From: Acidobacteriota bacterium
GTDB lineage: Bacteria; Acidobacteriota; Vicinamibacteria; Vicinamibacterales; Vicinamibacteraceae
Length of the DNA stretch: 64,000 nucleotides
NCBI GenBank assembly: GCA_020845575.1
Contig: JADLFL010000052.1
Location: 62,001-126,000 of the forward strand
Reading direction: 5' to 3'
Of this stretch, positions 43,493 to 53,529 are shown piece after piece. The translations under genes were made by a program, and so were the position numbers. Numbering within the stretch: position 1 is the stretch's first letter; each line of letters begins with the position of its first letter. The notes beneath the pieces were generated by a model that saw nothing but the letters and a program-made list of their open reading frames with translations, was not told the DNA's origin and did no database searches.

Positions 43493-44893
43493 ATGGCCAC
43501 CAAGACCCGTCACGTGCACTTTGTCGGCATCGGCGGCATCGGCATGAGCGGCATCGCCGAACTGCTCGTGAACCTCGGCTACCGCGTGAGCGGATCCGAT
43601 GCGCGAGCCACCGACATCACGCGACGGCTCGCGTCGATGGGCGCACGCATCCACGAGGGGCATGCCGCCGACCATCTCGGCGACGCCTCCGTGGTGGTCG
43701 TGACGTCGGCGGCCCGTGAAGACAACCCGGAGATCGTCGAGGCGCGCCGGCGCGGGATTCCGGTGATCGCGCGCGCGGAGATGCTCGCCGAGTTGATGCG
43801 GCTGCGCCGCATCGGCGTGGCGATCGGCGGCGCGCACGGCAAGACCACCACCACGTCGATGGTCGCGCTGATGCTCGAACGCGCCGGACTGGATCCGACA
43901 GCCGTCATCGGCGGCCGCCTGAGCGCGTTCGGCAGCAATGCGCGCCTCGGCGGCGGCGACGTGATCGTGGCCGAAGCCGACGAGAGCGACGGCTCGTTCC
44001 TGAAGCTCTCGCCCGCAATCAGCGTGATCACGAACGTCGATCGCGAGCACCTCGATCACTACGGCACGTTCGAGCGCGCGCTCGACGCGTTCGTGACGTT
44101 CGCCAACACGGTCCCGTTCGACGGTGCCGTGATCGTGGGCGTCGACGACCCGGTGCTGGCGGGCCTCGTGTCGCGGATGACACGCCGCGTCGTGACGTAC
44201 GCCACCGATCGCGACGACGCCACGATCGTCGCGCGCGCGATCACGTCGGGCCAGGGCTCATCGTCGTGCGAGGTGTGGCGGCGTCCGCCGGGCGTGGACG
44301 CCGCTGAGTACCTCGGTACGCTGCGCCTGCACGTGCCCGGCCGCCACAACCTGCGCAATGCGCTCGCGGCCGTCGGCGTGGGACTCGAGCTCGGACTCGC
44401 GTTCGACCAGATCGCAGCAGGACTCGCGGACTTCCGCGGTGCCGAGCGACGGCTGCAGGTGGTGGGTGAACGCGCGGGCGTGCTTGTCGTGGACGACTAC
44501 GGGCATCACCCCACGGAAATCGCGGCCGTCATCGCGGCCTGTCGTGAGGCGTGGAACCGGCGCCTCGTGCTCGTGTTCCAGCCGCATCGCTACACGCGCA
44601 CCGCGGGCTTGCTGCCGGAGTTCGCCGAGGTCCTGGCGCGGGCAGACATGGTGTGCCTGCTCCCGATCTACGCGGCGAGCGAGGATCCGATCGCCGGCGT
44701 GTCGTCGGGAGTGCTCGGTGATGCCATCGCGAAGCACGGCGGCGCACCGGTGCACCTCGTTGCAGATCTTGTCGAGGCGCCGGCCACAGTGGCGTCGCTC
44801 CTGCGCGAAGGCGATCTCGTCGTGACGCTCGGTGCCGGTTCGATCGGCACGCTCGGCCCGCGCCTGCTCGACGCGCTGGAGGTGCAGGCCTGA
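43493..44893 (+). CDS. murC: UDP-MurNAc:L-Ala ligase MurC
   Basis: First Mur ligase, 466 residues: HFVGIGGIGMSGIAELLVN, the P-loop GGAHGKTTTTSMVALML, EADESDGSFLKL, NVDREHLDHYGTFE, DDYGHHPTEIAAVIAA and FQPHRYTRT. All typical. It is followed directly by ftsQ (ATGC/TGA overlap at 44893). In many bacteria murB and/or ddl come next; here they do not. Confidence 0.97.
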   Translation: MATKTRHVHFVGIGGIGMSGIAELLVNLGYRVSGSDARATDITRRLASMGARIHEGHAADHLGDASVVVVTSAAREDNPEIVEARRRGIPVIARAEMLAELMRLRRIGVAIGGAHGKTTTTSMVALMLERAGLDPTAVIGGRLSAFGSNARLGGGDVIVAEADESDGSFLKLSPAISVITNVDREHLDHYGTFERALDAFVTFANTVPFDGAVIVGVDDPVLAGLVSRMTRRVVTYATDRDDATIVARAITSGQGSSSCEVWRRPPGVDAAEYLGTLRLHVPGRHNLRNALAAVGVGLELGLAFDQIAAGLADFRGAERRLQVVGERAGVLVVDDYGHHPTEIAAVIAACREAWNRRLVLVFQPHRYTRTAGLLPEFAEVLARADMVCLLPIYAASEDPIAGVSSGVLGDAIAKHGGAPVHLVADLVEAPATVASLLREGDLVVTLGAGSIGTLGPRLLDALEVQA

Positions 44894-45825
44894 TGCCTCG
44901 CCGCCAGACGGCACAGGGCACGCGTCGGGTGCCGTCAGCGACGCGCGATCCGCGCCTGTTGCGTGCGCGTGACGGCGGACACCGCCGAGGCGGCGCGTGG
45001 CGCACGTACGCGCCCGACGTACTGCGCGTGGGCGCAATCGTGGCGCTGCTCCTGGGATCGGGTTGGTACGTGCAGGACGTGATGACCAGTTCGCGGGCGT
45101 TCGCCGTGCGCGAGTTGAAGGTGATCGGCGCGCAGCGGTTGTCGGAGGGCGAGGTCGAGGCACTGCTTGATGGCCTGAAAGGCCACAACATCGTGACCAC
45201 GCCGCTCGAGACGTGGCGCGAGAAGCTGCTCGCGTCGCCGTGGGTACGTGAAGCCAGCCTGCGGCGCGCGCTGCCGGGTACCATCGAGGTCCGCATCGTC
45301 GAACGCCTGCCGATGGTCATCGCGCGCGCGGGGGACGCGCTGCTCCTGGTCGATGAACTGGGCGCGATCGTGGACGAGTTCGGACCCCGTTACGGCGCGA
45401 TCGACCTGCCGATCGTCGAAGGTCTCGCCGCCGGAAGGGCGGGCGACGGTCCGTTCGACCAAGCGCGCGTCGCGCTCGTGGCCGCGGCGGTCGCCTCGCT
45501 GCGAGACGCGTCGCTGCTCGATCGCGTGTCGCAGATCGACGTCTCCGACGCACGGGATCTCGCCGTGATGCTGATGGGCGATCCCGCGGTGCTCCACCTC
45601 GGACGCGAGCGGTTCGCCGAACGCGTGCAGGCGTACCTCGAGATGGGCGATCGGTTGACCCGCATGGTCGATCAGGTCGCGTCGGTGGACTTGCGGTTCG
45701 GAGACCGCGTGTACGTACGACCCCGCAAGCCGGGGGTGACATTTGCGTCGATGCCGCAGGTGACCGACGTGGGCACCGTGGAAGAGGCGCTGGCGGAGCC
45801 AGATGACGATGACGGGCAGCAGTGA
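44893..45825 (+). CDS. ftsQ: Cell-division protein FtsQ
   Basis: 310-residue bitopic protein: basic cytoplasmic N-terminus (1-45), a membrane helix near 46-62 (VGAIVALLLGSGWYVQDV), POTRA domain (about 70-140; FAVRELKVIGAQRLSEGEVE, SPWVREASLRRALPGTIEVR, IVERLPMVIA) and the FtsQ/DivIB beta domain with DLRFGDRVYVRPRK near the end. It links FtsA/early and FtsB-FtsL/late divisome parts. Acidic C-terminal tail. Confidence 0.92.
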   Translation: MPRRQTAQGTRRVPSATRDPRLLRARDGGHRRGGAWRTYAPDVLRVGAIVALLLGSGWYVQDVMTSSRAFAVRELKVIGAQRLSEGEVEALLDGLKGHNIVTTPLETWREKLLASPWVREASLRRALPGTIEVRIVERLPMVIARAGDALLLVDELGAIVDEFGPRYGAIDLPIVEGLAAGRAGDGPFDQARVALVAAAVASLRDASLLDRVSQIDVSDARDLAVMLMGDPAVLHLGRERFAERVQAYLEMGDRLTRMVDQVASVDLRFGDRVYVRPRKPGVTFASMPQVTDVGTVEEALAEPDDDDGQQ

Positions 45826-45854
45826 GGGCGGGATGGATACGGGGGGAGGGCGCC

Positions 45855-47090
45855 GTGGCGCGGAGTGAACGCTACCTGGTTGGGCTCGACGTGGGCACCA
45901 CCAAGGTCGCCGTGATCGTCGGAGAAGTGACTGACGAAAGCGGCGTCGAGATCATCGGCATCGGCACGGCAGATGCGAGGGGGATCCGGCGCGGCGCCGT
46001 GGTCAACCTCGAGGAAGCCGTCGAGTCGATCAAGAAGGCGATCGAGGAAGCCGAGTTGACCGCCGGCATCGAGATCGACTCGGTCTACATGACGCTGTCT
46101 GGCGCCCACATCAAGGGCTTCAACAGCCGCGGCGTGGTTGCCGTCTCGGGCAAGACACGAGAGATCACGCGCGAGGACGTCCGTCGCGCGATCGACGCCG
46201 CCAAGGCGTTCGCGCTGCCGAGCGGCCGCGAGATCCTGCACGTGCTCCCGCAGGACTTCGCCGTCGACGACGAGGAGGGCATCGCGGATCCGGTTGGCAT
46301 GACGGGATCGCGGCTCGACGTCAACGTGCACATCGTGACGGGCGGCGCCGCGTCCATGCAGAACCTCATCGCCTGCGTGAATCGCGCGGGCGTGACGGTG
46401 GTGGACACGGTGCTCGAGCAGATCGCCGCGGCCGAAGCGGTGCTCACGCCAGACGAGCGCGAACTCGGCGTGGCTGTCGTCGACATCGGCGGCGGCACCA
46501 CGGACTTCGCGATCTTCGAGCGCGGCAGCCTGTGGCATACGGGCGTGGTGGCGATCGGCGGCGATCACTTCACCAACGACATCGCCGTCGGATTGCGCAC
46601 GCCGGTGCCAGACGCCGAGAAACTGAAGCGCCGTTGCGGGTGCGCGCTCAACTCGATGGTGGGCGAGGACGAGACGATGGAGGTGGCCAGCGTGGGCGGC
46701 CGCCGTCCGCGGGTGATGTCGCGCCGCATCCTCTCGCAGATCCTGCAACCACGCGCCGAGCAGGTGTGTCACATGCTGTGGGACGAGATCGAGAAGGCCG
46801 GCTGCAGCAACTCGCTGCACTCGGGCATCGTGCTGACGGGCGGCGGAGCGGCGCTCGACGGCATGGCCGAGATCGCCGAGCAGATCTTCGACCTGCCGGT
46901 GCGCCGCGGCGTGCCGACGGGGGCGTACGGGCTTGGCGATCAGGCCAGCAGCCCCATCTACGCGACGGCCGTCGGTGCCGTCATGTATGCGAGCCGCAAC
47001 AGGAACCAGGTGACACCAAAGCCCATGGGCTGGCGGCGTCTGCTGGAATCGGTGAGCTCCATGTTCAACAACTTCTTCATCGGGCGATGA
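45855..47090 (+). CDS. ftsA: Cell-division actin homologue FtsA
   Basis: Actin-fold membrane tether for FtsZ, 411 residues. Phosphate loops and insert: [19 protein letters not shown], the 1C SHS2 domain ([18 protein letters not shown]), [36 protein letters not shown]. The C-terminus has the amphipathic membrane-targeting helix ([19 protein letters not shown]). GTG 45855 is chosen because GGGGGGAGGG precedes it; the earlier ATG at 45822 adds residues not in the family. Confidence 0.97.
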   Translation: MARSERYLVGLDVGTTKVAVIVGEVTDESGVEIIGIGTADARGIRRGAVVNLEEAVESIKKAIEEAELTAGIEIDSVYMTLSGAHIKGFNSRGVVAVSGKTREITREDVRRAIDAAKAFALPSGREILHVLPQDFAVDDEEGIADPVGMTGSRLDVNVHIVTGGAASMQNLIACVNRAGVTVVDTVLEQIAAAEAVLTPDERELGVAVVDIGGGTTDFAIFERGSLWHTGVVAIGGDHFTNDIAVGLRTPVPDAEKLKRRCGCALNSMVGEDETMEVASVGGRRPRVMSRRILSQILQPRAEQVCHMLWDEIEKAGCSNSLHSGIVLTGGGAALDGMAEIAEQIFDLPVRRGVPTGAYGLGDQASSPIYATAVGAVMYASRNRNQVTPKPMGWRRLLESVSSMFNNFFIGR

Positions 47091-47116
47091 CGGCGGGGCA
47101 AGGGGACGGGGGAGGC

Positions 47117-48394
47117 ATGGACAGCAACGGACAGGGCGGCATCGGCCGGCGGCGACTGGCGGGAATCACCGACGAGCAGGCACTGCGCCTGACGCTCGAC
47201 ACGGAAGTACGGGCCGGCGCGCGCATCAAGGTCGTGGGCGTGGGCGGCGGCGGCAGCAATGCCGTCAACAGGATGGTGCGCTCCGGTCTCACCGGCGTCG
47301 AGTTCGTCGTCGCCAACACCGACGTGCAGGCGCTGCAGCAGAGTCCCGCGTCGACCAAGATCCAGATCGGCGGCAAGCTGACCAAGGGACTCGGCGCGGG
47401 GGCCGACCCGAATGTCGGCCGCAACGCCGCGCTCGAAGACACGGATCGGCTCATCGAGGTGCTCGACGGCGCGGACATGGTGTTCGTGACGACAGGGCTC
47501 GGTGGCGGGACCGGTACCGGTGCCGCGCCGGTGATCGCGAGCCTGGCGACCGAACTCGGCGCGCTGACGATCGCCGTGGTCACCAAGCCGTTCAAGTTCG
47601 AGGGCAAGCGCCGCGCGCAGCAGGCCGAGCGCGGGCTCGACGATCTGCGCGAGTGCGTGGACACCGTCATCACGATCCCGAACGAGCGCCTGCTCGCGAC
47701 GATCGATCGCCGCACGCCGCTGCCGGAGGCGTTCGCCGCCGCCGACGACATCCTGCGCCAGGCCATCCAGGGCATCTCCGACCTGATCCTGGTGCCTGGG
47801 CTCATCAATCTCGACTTCGCCGACGTGAAGACGATCATGTCGGGCATGGGCCTGGCGATCATGGGCACCGGCGTGGCCGAGGGTGAAGACCGAGCGATGC
47901 AGGCCGCCAATCGCGCCATCTCCAGCCCGTTGCTCGAAGACGCCTCCGTGCGCGGCGCGCGCGGCGTGATCATCAATGTGACGGGCGGCTCCGACATCTC
48001 GCTCACGGAAGTGAGCGAAGCCTCCGCCATCATCCAGGAAGCCGCGCACGAAGATGCCAACATCATCTTCGGCGCGGTGGTCGACCCGGCGATGGCGGGG
48101 ACGATCAAGATCACGGTGATTGCGACGGGGTTTGACAGGACTGATGCGCTGCACCGCGGCGCGACCCATCGCACGCCTGCCGATCTGACCCACTACCAGA
48201 GCGAGGGCGTGTGGCAGGCGCCGCCTGGCGCTGCCGCACCCGCGGTCCCGAGCGTGGCACCGCCCTTCACGCGGCGGCTGCCTGTCGAGATCGGGCCGAC
48301 GGCGTTCTCGATCGACGAGGAACTCGCCACCGGCACCGATGCGGCGTCGCCGCTCGACTACCCGGCGTTCCTGAGCAACCGCGGCCATCAGTAG
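47117..48394 (+). CDS. ftsZ: Cell-division tubulin homologue FtsZ
   Basis: GTPase forming the Z ring, 425 residues. Seen: [17 protein letters not shown], the tubulin signature [44 protein letters not shown], and the conserved C-terminal peptide [11 protein letters not shown] that binds FtsA. ATG 47117 follows GGGGGAGG closely; ATG 47087, overlapping the ftsA stop, is an alternative. Last gene of the dcw cluster, followed by a hairpin. Confidence 0.98.
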   Translation: MDSNGQGGIGRRRLAGITDEQALRLTLDTEVRAGARIKVVGVGGGGSNAVNRMVRSGLTGVEFVVANTDVQALQQSPASTKIQIGGKLTKGLGAGADPNVGRNAALEDTDRLIEVLDGADMVFVTTGLGGGTGTGAAPVIASLATELGALTIAVVTKPFKFEGKRRAQQAERGLDDLRECVDTVITIPNERLLATIDRRTPLPEAFAAADDILRQAIQGISDLILVPGLINLDFADVKTIMSGMGLAIMGTGVAEGEDRAMQAANRAISSPLLEDASVRGARGVIINVTGGSDISLTEVSEASAIIQEAAHEDANIIFGAVVDPAMAGTIKITVIATGFDRTDALHRGATHRTPADLTHYQSEGVWQAPPGAAAPAVPSVAPPFTRRLPVEIGPTAFSIDEELATGTDAASPLDYPAFLSNRGHQ

Positions 48395-48395
48395 C

Positions 48396-48421
48396 CTGAG
48401 TCGGCCCTTCGGCCGGCTCAG
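48396..48421 (+). terminator. Hairpin after ftsZ
   Basis: CTGAGTCGGCC-CTTC-GGCCGGCTCAG: 11-bp stem with one G-U type pair and a tetraloop, two bases after the ftsZ stop. No T-run follows, so it may be an RNA-stabilising or Rho-assisted end of the dcw operon. Confidence 0.6.
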
Positions 48422-48502
48422 GGCGACCAGAGCCGAGTCGAGGGCCGGGCCCGACCCTCGCGATGAGGCGCCGGCCCGCGTGGTATCTTCGAGGGATTCC
48501 CC

Positions 48503-50296
48503 ATGCGCGATCGACGTGTCCTGTCGAGTGCGCGAGGCATTCTCTCGATGAAGGCACAGGACCTCCGCGATCGGGCCCGGGCCACGCTGGCCCGCGAAGC
48601 CGGCGTGATCGCGAAGCCGCACGGCCAGCGGCTCCGCGTGGCCCTCGCGTTCCCGAACACCTACCACATCGGGATGTCCAATCTGGGCTTCCAGACTGTC
48701 TACCGTCTCTTCAACGAGATGGACGATGTGGTGTGTGAGCGCGTGTTCCTGCCGCCTCGACAGGAACTGCAGGCGCAGCGCGCCGCCGGCCTCTCGCTCC
48801 TCACCATCGAGTCGCAGACGCCGGTCAAGGACTTCGACGTCTTCGCGCTGTCGGTGTCGTTCGAGTGGGACTATCCCAACGTCCTCACGTTGCTGCGGCT
48901 GGCGGGGTTGCCGGTGTATGCGGCCGATCGACAGGCCGGACACGATCCGCTCGTCGTGCTCGGCGGCGCCGTCACGTTCGTCAATCCTGAACCGCTGGCG
49001 CTCTTTGCCGACGTGATTGCCGCCGGCGAGGGCGAGGTGCTCGTGCCCACGCTGGTGCAGCGGATCAGGGAGGCCACCGGACGCGCGGGCCTGCTGCAGG
49101 CGCTCGGGCACGACAGGGGGTTTTACATCCCCTCGGCCTGGACCCCCGATTACGCCGAAGACGGGTCGCTGCGCGGGATGATCGGCGACCCCGCTCGCGG
49201 CGGCGTGGCGCCGGTGCAGAAAGCCGCGGTGCGGACCACCGAGTTGCTCGATCCGCCGCACACGCAGGTCTTCACGCCAGACACGGAGTTCGGGTCGCGG
49301 TTCCTCGTCGAAGTCGTGCGCGGGTGCGCGAACCTGTGTCGGTTCTGCTGGGCCGGGTACAACTACCTGCCGGTCCGTGCGTTCGACGCGGAGCGCATTC
49401 TGGCGCTCGCCGAACGGGCGCGGCCGCACGCCACGCGTGCCGGCCTCGTGTCGATCGCGCTGTGCGATCACCCCGAGATCGACCACATCCTCGAGAGCCT
49501 GGCCGGCATGGGCTACTCGATCAGCCCTGCCTCGCTGCGGCTCGACGACCTGAGCGCGTCGATCGTCTCGCGCCTCGTGAAGAGCGGGGAACGCGGCGTC
49601 ACCATCGCGCCCGAAGCCGGGTCCGATCGCCTGCGCCGGGTGATCAACAAGACGTTCACCAACGAGGAGATCCTCGCCAAGGCGCACCTGCTGTTCTCGA
49701 ACGGCGTCGAGAACCTGAAGCTGTATTTCATGATCGGGTTGCCGAGCGAGACTGACGAGGATCTCGTCGCCATGCGCGACCTGACCGAGCAGTTGCGCAC
49801 CGTCATGCTCCAGTACGGGCGCACGCGCGGTCGTCTCGGACGCATCGTGGCCAGCGTCAACCCGCTCATCCCGAAGCCCGGGACGGCGTACCAGTGGCTA
49901 CCGATGGAGGATCCGGCGATCACCGATCGCAAGGCCAAACGACTGAAGACACTCGTCTCCGGTCTCGACAACGTGTACTTCACGGTGAAGTCCGAGCGGC
50001 ACTCCTACTATCAGGCGCTCATGTCGCTCGGCGACAGGCGCGTGGCGCCGGTCATCGACATGGCGGAGCGCAACGGCGGCCAGTGGCGCGAGGCCGTTGC
50101 CGCGACCGGCGTCGACGCGAACTTCTACATCTTCCGCGACCGCAGTCGCGACGCGTTCCTGCCGTGGGACGTCATCGATGGCGGGATGAAGGCGTCGTTC
50201 TTCCGCAGCGAGTTCGACAAGGCCATGCGCGCCGAGTGGACACTTCCGCCGAAGCGCCAGCAGGACAACGCACGTCTCCTCCCGGTCATCTCCTGA
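48503..50296 (+). CDS. B12-binding radical SAM protein (TIGR03960-like)
   Basis: Up to 597 residues. N-terminal cobalamin-binding-like Rossmann region (about 45-190; ALAFPNTYHIGMSNLGFQTV, VVLGGAVTFVNPEPLALFAD); radical SAM barrel with the CxxxCxxC cluster motif in VVRGCANLCRFCWAGYNY; then FMIGLPSETDEDLVAM. This is the large YgiQ-like group often involved in modification of small molecules or RNA; no substrate is known. The family member typical of Clostridia is paired with a DUF2344 protein, which is absent here. ATG 48503 lies 13 bases after a TATCTT hexamer; ATG 48548 matches the family start better. Confidence 0.88.
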   Translation: MRDRRVLSSARGILSMKAQDLRDRARATLAREAGVIAKPHGQRLRVALAFPNTYHIGMSNLGFQTVYRLFNEMDDVVCERVFLPPRQELQAQRAAGLSLLTIESQTPVKDFDVFALSVSFEWDYPNVLTLLRLAGLPVYAADRQAGHDPLVVLGGAVTFVNPEPLALFADVIAAGEGEVLVPTLVQRIREATGRAGLLQALGHDRGFYIPSAWTPDYAEDGSLRGMIGDPARGGVAPVQKAAVRTTELLDPPHTQVFTPDTEFGSRFLVEVVRGCANLCRFCWAGYNYLPVRAFDAERILALAERARPHATRAGLVSIALCDHPEIDHILESLAGMGYSISPASLRLDDLSASIVSRLVKSGERGVTIAPEAGSDRLRRVINKTFTNEEILAKAHLLFSNGVENLKLYFMIGLPSETDEDLVAMRDLTEQLRTVMLQYGRTRGRLGRIVASVNPLIPKPGTAYQWLPMEDPAITDRKAKRLKTLVSGLDNVYFTVKSERHSYYQALMSLGDRRVAPVIDMAERNGGQWREAVAATGVDANFYIFRDRSRDAFLPWDVIDGGMKASFFRSEFDKAMRAEWTLPPKRQQDNARLLPVIS

Positions 50297-50312
50297 CCGG
50301 CACTCCTGTTCC

Positions 50313-52100
50313 GTGCGCGCCCGGCTGGCCATCCCGCTGTTCGTCCTCGCCTGGGCGGCCGCAGCTGTTGCGTCACTGGTGATCGGACTCGGGCCGCTGT
50401 CGGTGCCGGCGATCGGGCTGTCCATCTCGCATCCTTTCCGTCTGCTCGCCATGGCGGCGATCGCCGTACTCGCGGCTGCGTGGTGCCGTGGGGGCGTTGG
50501 CCGACTGCTCGACGACCTGGCGCGGGCGCGCGGGCCCTACGTGACCACGCTCGTGCTCATCGTGCTGGCGTTGGCGGCGCTGCTGCACGCACGCGGCGCC
50601 GTGAGCGTTGGCGGCGCGGACTCGGCCGGATATCTCGCGCAGGCGCAGCGGTGGCGCAACGGCCGGTTGCACGAGCCGCTGCCCCTGTCGATCCCCGGCG
50701 TGGCCGACCCGTGGGCGCAGAGCGGACTTGGCGTGCGTCCGGACGCGACGGGCATGGCGACAGTGCCGACATACCCTCCCGGCCTGCCCTGGCTCGAAGC
50801 CGTGGCCCTGTCTGCGGGCGGTTCCGTCGCGGCCGGCCATGCTGCCGCCGTTCGCGTGATACCCGCTGTTGCGACCCTCATCGCACTCCTGGCGCTCTGG
50901 TGCCTCGCCCTGTCGCGGACCGGTATGACCGGCGCCGCGGTGGCCGTTGCGGACGTGGCGTCGCTGCCGCCGTTCCTGTACCAGGCCCTCCAGCCGATGT
51001 CCGACGTCCCTGCGCTCGCTGCGTGGCTGGCCGCGCTCGCGCTGGCCGATCGTGCGTCGCGCCACACCCGCGCGGGCCGCGCGTGGATGTCGCTCGGCGG
51101 CGCTGCCGTGGCAACGCTCGTCGCGATCCTGATCCGGCCCAACCTCGCGCCACTCGCATGTGCCGTCGCGTGGCAGGCAGGCCTTCGTTCCGAGGCCCTG
51201 CGACGCGTCCTCGCGATCGCCGCCGCCACGCTCGTCGCCGTCGTGACAGTGGCGTGCGTGCAGGCGTTCCTCTACGGATCGCCGATGCAGTCCGGCTACG
51301 GCCGTGCCTCCGAGTTGTTCGCACTCGCGCACGCGCCCGCCAACGTCGTCCGCTACGCGTCGTGGCTGCGCGAGGCGATTGCCGGCCCCGCGTGCGTGGC
51401 TCTCGCTGCCGGCGCCGTGTGGCTCGTCGTGGTCGCCTCGCGCGATGCGGCCTGGCGTCCGCTCACGGCGATGGCCGCCATCACCGTGGTGCTCTACGCG
51501 ATGTACCAGCCGTTCGACTCGTGGACGTATCTCCGTTTCGTACTGATGCCTCTGGTGATCGCGCCGCTCGGTGTCGCGCATCTCGTCGGTCGTCTGGCGC
51601 ATGGTCGCCTCGCTCGATGGACGTTCCCTGTCGTCGCCTGTCTCGTCCTTGCCCTGACCATCACGAACCTGCGTCTCGCGCGCGACCTCGGCGTGTTCGA
51701 TGTGCGCGCGCGCGAGTACCGCTACCTGGCAGCGGGCGAATTCGTGCGCACTCAACTACCCGCGGACGTCGTGATCGTGGCCGCCCAGCACAGCGCCTCG
51801 GCGCCGTACTACAGCGGACGGCCCGTCATCCGGCCGGACATCCTTTCGCCCGACGCCTTCAACCGCGTGATCGACTGGGCCGCCCGTGAGAGCCGCCCGC
51901 TCGCGTTCGTGCTCGACGAGTCCGAACGCGCGGAGTTGCTGCACCGGTTCGCCGACAGCGCCATCGCCCGTTTCGACTGGCCGCCGCGTGCCGAGATCGG
52001 AAGACCCGTCACCACACGCGTGTGGCTCGCCGGCGACAAGGCCGTCCACGACGCCGGTGGCCATGTGTCCACGGCGAGACTCACGCGGAGTCCGCGGTAG
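50313..52100 (+). CDS. GT-C-like polytopic membrane protein
   Basis: 595 residues with about twelve hydrophobic helices and a soluble C-terminal part (about 470-595). The first periplasmic loop carries an acidic site (GGADSAGYLAQAQRW), followed by YPPGLPWLEAVAL, as in ArnT/PMT-type mannosyltransferases that use lipid-linked sugars. RPNLAPLACAVAWQ and YQPFDSWTYLRFVLMPL are also typical of such proteins. Probable periplasmic sugar transfer, but acceptor and donor are unknown. GTG 50313 begins 16 bases after the radical SAM stop. It ends in a 20-bp convergent overlap with the next gene. Confidence 0.75.
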   Translation: MRARLAIPLFVLAWAAAAVASLVIGLGPLSVPAIGLSISHPFRLLAMAAIAVLAAAWCRGGVGRLLDDLARARGPYVTTLVLIVLALAALLHARGAVSVGGADSAGYLAQAQRWRNGRLHEPLPLSIPGVADPWAQSGLGVRPDATGMATVPTYPPGLPWLEAVALSAGGSVAAGHAAAVRVIPAVATLIALLALWCLALSRTGMTGAAVAVADVASLPPFLYQALQPMSDVPALAAWLAALALADRASRHTRAGRAWMSLGGAAVATLVAILIRPNLAPLACAVAWQAGLRSEALRRVLAIAAATLVAVVTVACVQAFLYGSPMQSGYGRASELFALAHAPANVVRYASWLREAIAGPACVALAAGAVWLVVVASRDAAWRPLTAMAAITVVLYAMYQPFDSWTYLRFVLMPLVIAPLGVAHLVGRLAHGRLARWTFPVVACLVLALTITNLRLARDLGVFDVRAREYRYLAAGEFVRTQLPADVVIVAAQHSASAPYYSGRPVIRPDILSPDAFNRVIDWAARESRPLAFVLDESERAELLHRFADSAIARFDWPPRAEIGRPVTTRVWLAGDKAVHDAGGHVSTARLTRSPR

Positions 52101-52401
52101 CGAGCGCGTTCTGCGCCTCGTACTCGGTGTAGGCCGCCAGGATGGCCTCCCGCAACGGTTCCTGCGCCGTCGAGTCGGCCATCGGGCGCAGCAGCGCGAA
52201 GCTCCGTCGCTCTCCATTGACCGAATAGCTGCGCGCCGGAAACGTCACGTTGCGCCGTCCTGCAGGGGTTCGGCGTTCCCAGATGGCGAAACCGATCAGC
52301 TTGAGGCCATCCAACTGGCCTTGTGTGAAGAGCAGTTCGGCGTCAGCAAGTTTTCCTGCGGGGCTGGCCTGCTCGTTGGCGGCGATGATCCTGATCGTCA
52401 T
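52081..52401 (-). CDS. Small conserved-looking protein, SpoVG-like pattern
   Basis: 106 residues, no signal or membrane helix. The central part LKLIGFAIWERRTPAGRRNVTFPAR, then SFALLRPMAD and a final helix LREAILAAYTEYEAQ, resembles in order the short strands and C-terminal helix of SpoVG-type nucleic-acid-binding proteins (VPSRRTPDG, ... I..A...AY). That is a weak, pattern-level similarity. GAGGAGAG nine bases before ATG 52401 supports the start. Its transcript would carry a GGGCCGGGC hairpin in the leader. Confidence 0.65.
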   Translation of the reverse strand: MTIRIIAANEQASPAGKLADAELLFTQGQLDGLKLIGFAIWERRTPAGRRNVTFPARSYSVNGERRSFALLRPMADSTAQEPLREAILAAYTEYEAQNALATADSA

Positions 52402-52725
52402 GGCCTGTCTCTCCTCGGGCGCGTATCGCCGGGCCGGGCAAGCCCGGCCCCTCCGCTGCGTCGCGTTCTCTTGCGCGAGGTCAATTCAACCTTCTTGCCA
52501 AATGTCGTATCGGCATCGGTACAGGCCTGTAACACGCTGTGAATGAATGACTTGTCTGGCCGTATCGGCGATGGGTGGCATCGCTCCAACTCCGGCAGGA
52601 GCGCGATCGCTGTGAACGCGCGTTGTCGTCGGCGTGACGTAGCGATTCGAGTTATCGCGAAGCGCCGGCGTCTTGTGTCGTTCGGGACAGGGGAACGACA
52701 GTTGGCGTCGGGAACCGCGCGTTGC
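52402..52725. other. Divergent intergenic region
   Basis: 324 bases between the minus-strand small protein and the plus-strand PgeF gene. It holds a 9-bp perfect hairpin (52431-52450, GGGCCGGGC / GCCCGGCCC, loop AA) and an 8-bp one (52676-52700, TGTCGTTC / GAACGACA, 9-base loop). The middle (52480-52560) is distinctly less GC-rich and probably contains promoters, but I could not fix hexamers. I see no gene in it. Confidence 0.6.
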
Positions 52726-53529
52726 ATGATCGCGGGCGTGACATTGCCGCAGCCGCGAGCGCCGTTCATGTGGGTCGAGACTCCATGGGGGCCTGCGCTG
52801 CAGTGCGAGTCGCTGAATGAGTTCGCCACCCATGTCTTCACGGCGCGAGGCATCGACGTGCCACATGCAGACGAGGGGACGGGCTGGCTGGCGATCGCCG
52901 ACTGGTTCGGCGTTCCGGCGTCACACGTGTGGCGGCTGAAGCAGGTCCACGGTGTGGCGGCTCACACGGATGCGCTGCCGTGTGACGGCACGTGGCCCGA
53001 TGGCGATCTCCTGGCGACTGACCAGCCTGAGGTCGCCGTTGCCGTTCGGACGGCCGATTGCGTGCCGATCCTGTTGGCCGATCGCCGGACGGGCGTCGTG
53101 GCCGCCGTGCATGCCGGATGGCGCGGGACCGTTGCGGGCGCGGCCGGCAGGATGGTGGACGTCATGCGCGAACGGTTCGGGACGCGCGCCGACGACCTGG
53201 TCGCCGCCGTCGGCCCCTGCATCGGACCTCACGTCTACGAAGTCGGTGAGGGCGTCATCGATGCCTTCGCTGCTGCGTGGCCTGCGCAGGGCGAGGCGCG
53301 GTCGTGGTGGACGGTGCGCGACACGCCCGGGAAGTATCTGCTCGATCTCTGGACAGCGACGCGCGATCAACTCGTTGCCGCAGGACTCGACGCCGCACAC
53401 ATCCACGTCGCCCATCTCTGCACGGCCACGCATGCCGGCGTCTTCCATTCCTGGCGCGCCAACGGCGCGGCAGCCGGACGCATGGTCGCGGCTGTCAGTC
53501 CACGTCGAAGTCGAAGCGCTGGGCGGTGA
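52726..53529 (+). CDS. pgeF: Polyphenol-oxidase/laccase-domain protein PgeF (YfiH)
   Basis: DUF152 protein, about 267 residues, now known in the family as a purine nucleoside phosphorylase/peptidoglycan editing factor. Metal-site residues are present: LKQVHGVAAHTD (His), VAVRTADCVPILLAD (Cys), VAAVHAGWRGTVAGA (His) and GPCIGPHVYEVGEGV. The C-terminus NLCTA-like CTATHAGVFHSWRANG is typical. ATG 52726 is the most likely start; the 61 codons before it are Arg-rich. It overlaps RNase HI by 35 bases, tail to tail. Confidence 0.9.
   Translation: MIAGVTLPQPRAPFMWVETPWGPALQCESLNEFATHVFTARGIDVPHADEGTGWLAIADWFGVPASHVWRLKQVHGVAAHTDALPCDGTWPDGDLLATDQPEVAVAVRTADCVPILLADRRTGVVAAVHAGWRGTVAGAAGRMVDVMRERFGTRADDLVAAVGPCIGPHVYEVGEGVIDAFAAAWPAQGEARSWWTVRDTPGKYLLDLWTATRDQLVAAGLDAAHIHVAHLCTATHAGVFHSWRANGAAAGRMVAAVSPRRSRSAGR

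Noticed and set aside
48396..48421. Classical Rho-independent terminator after ftsZ
   Set aside because: The stem is good, but there is no T-run, so it is listed only as a terminator-like hairpin of moderate confidence.
46958..49687. 909-codon minus-strand ORF
   Set aside because: Opposite ftsZ and the radical SAM gene, which have complete family signatures.
52543..52725. N-terminal extension of PgeF
   Set aside because: Arg-rich, contains two DNA hairpins, and does not resemble the family; ATG 52726 gives the usual length.
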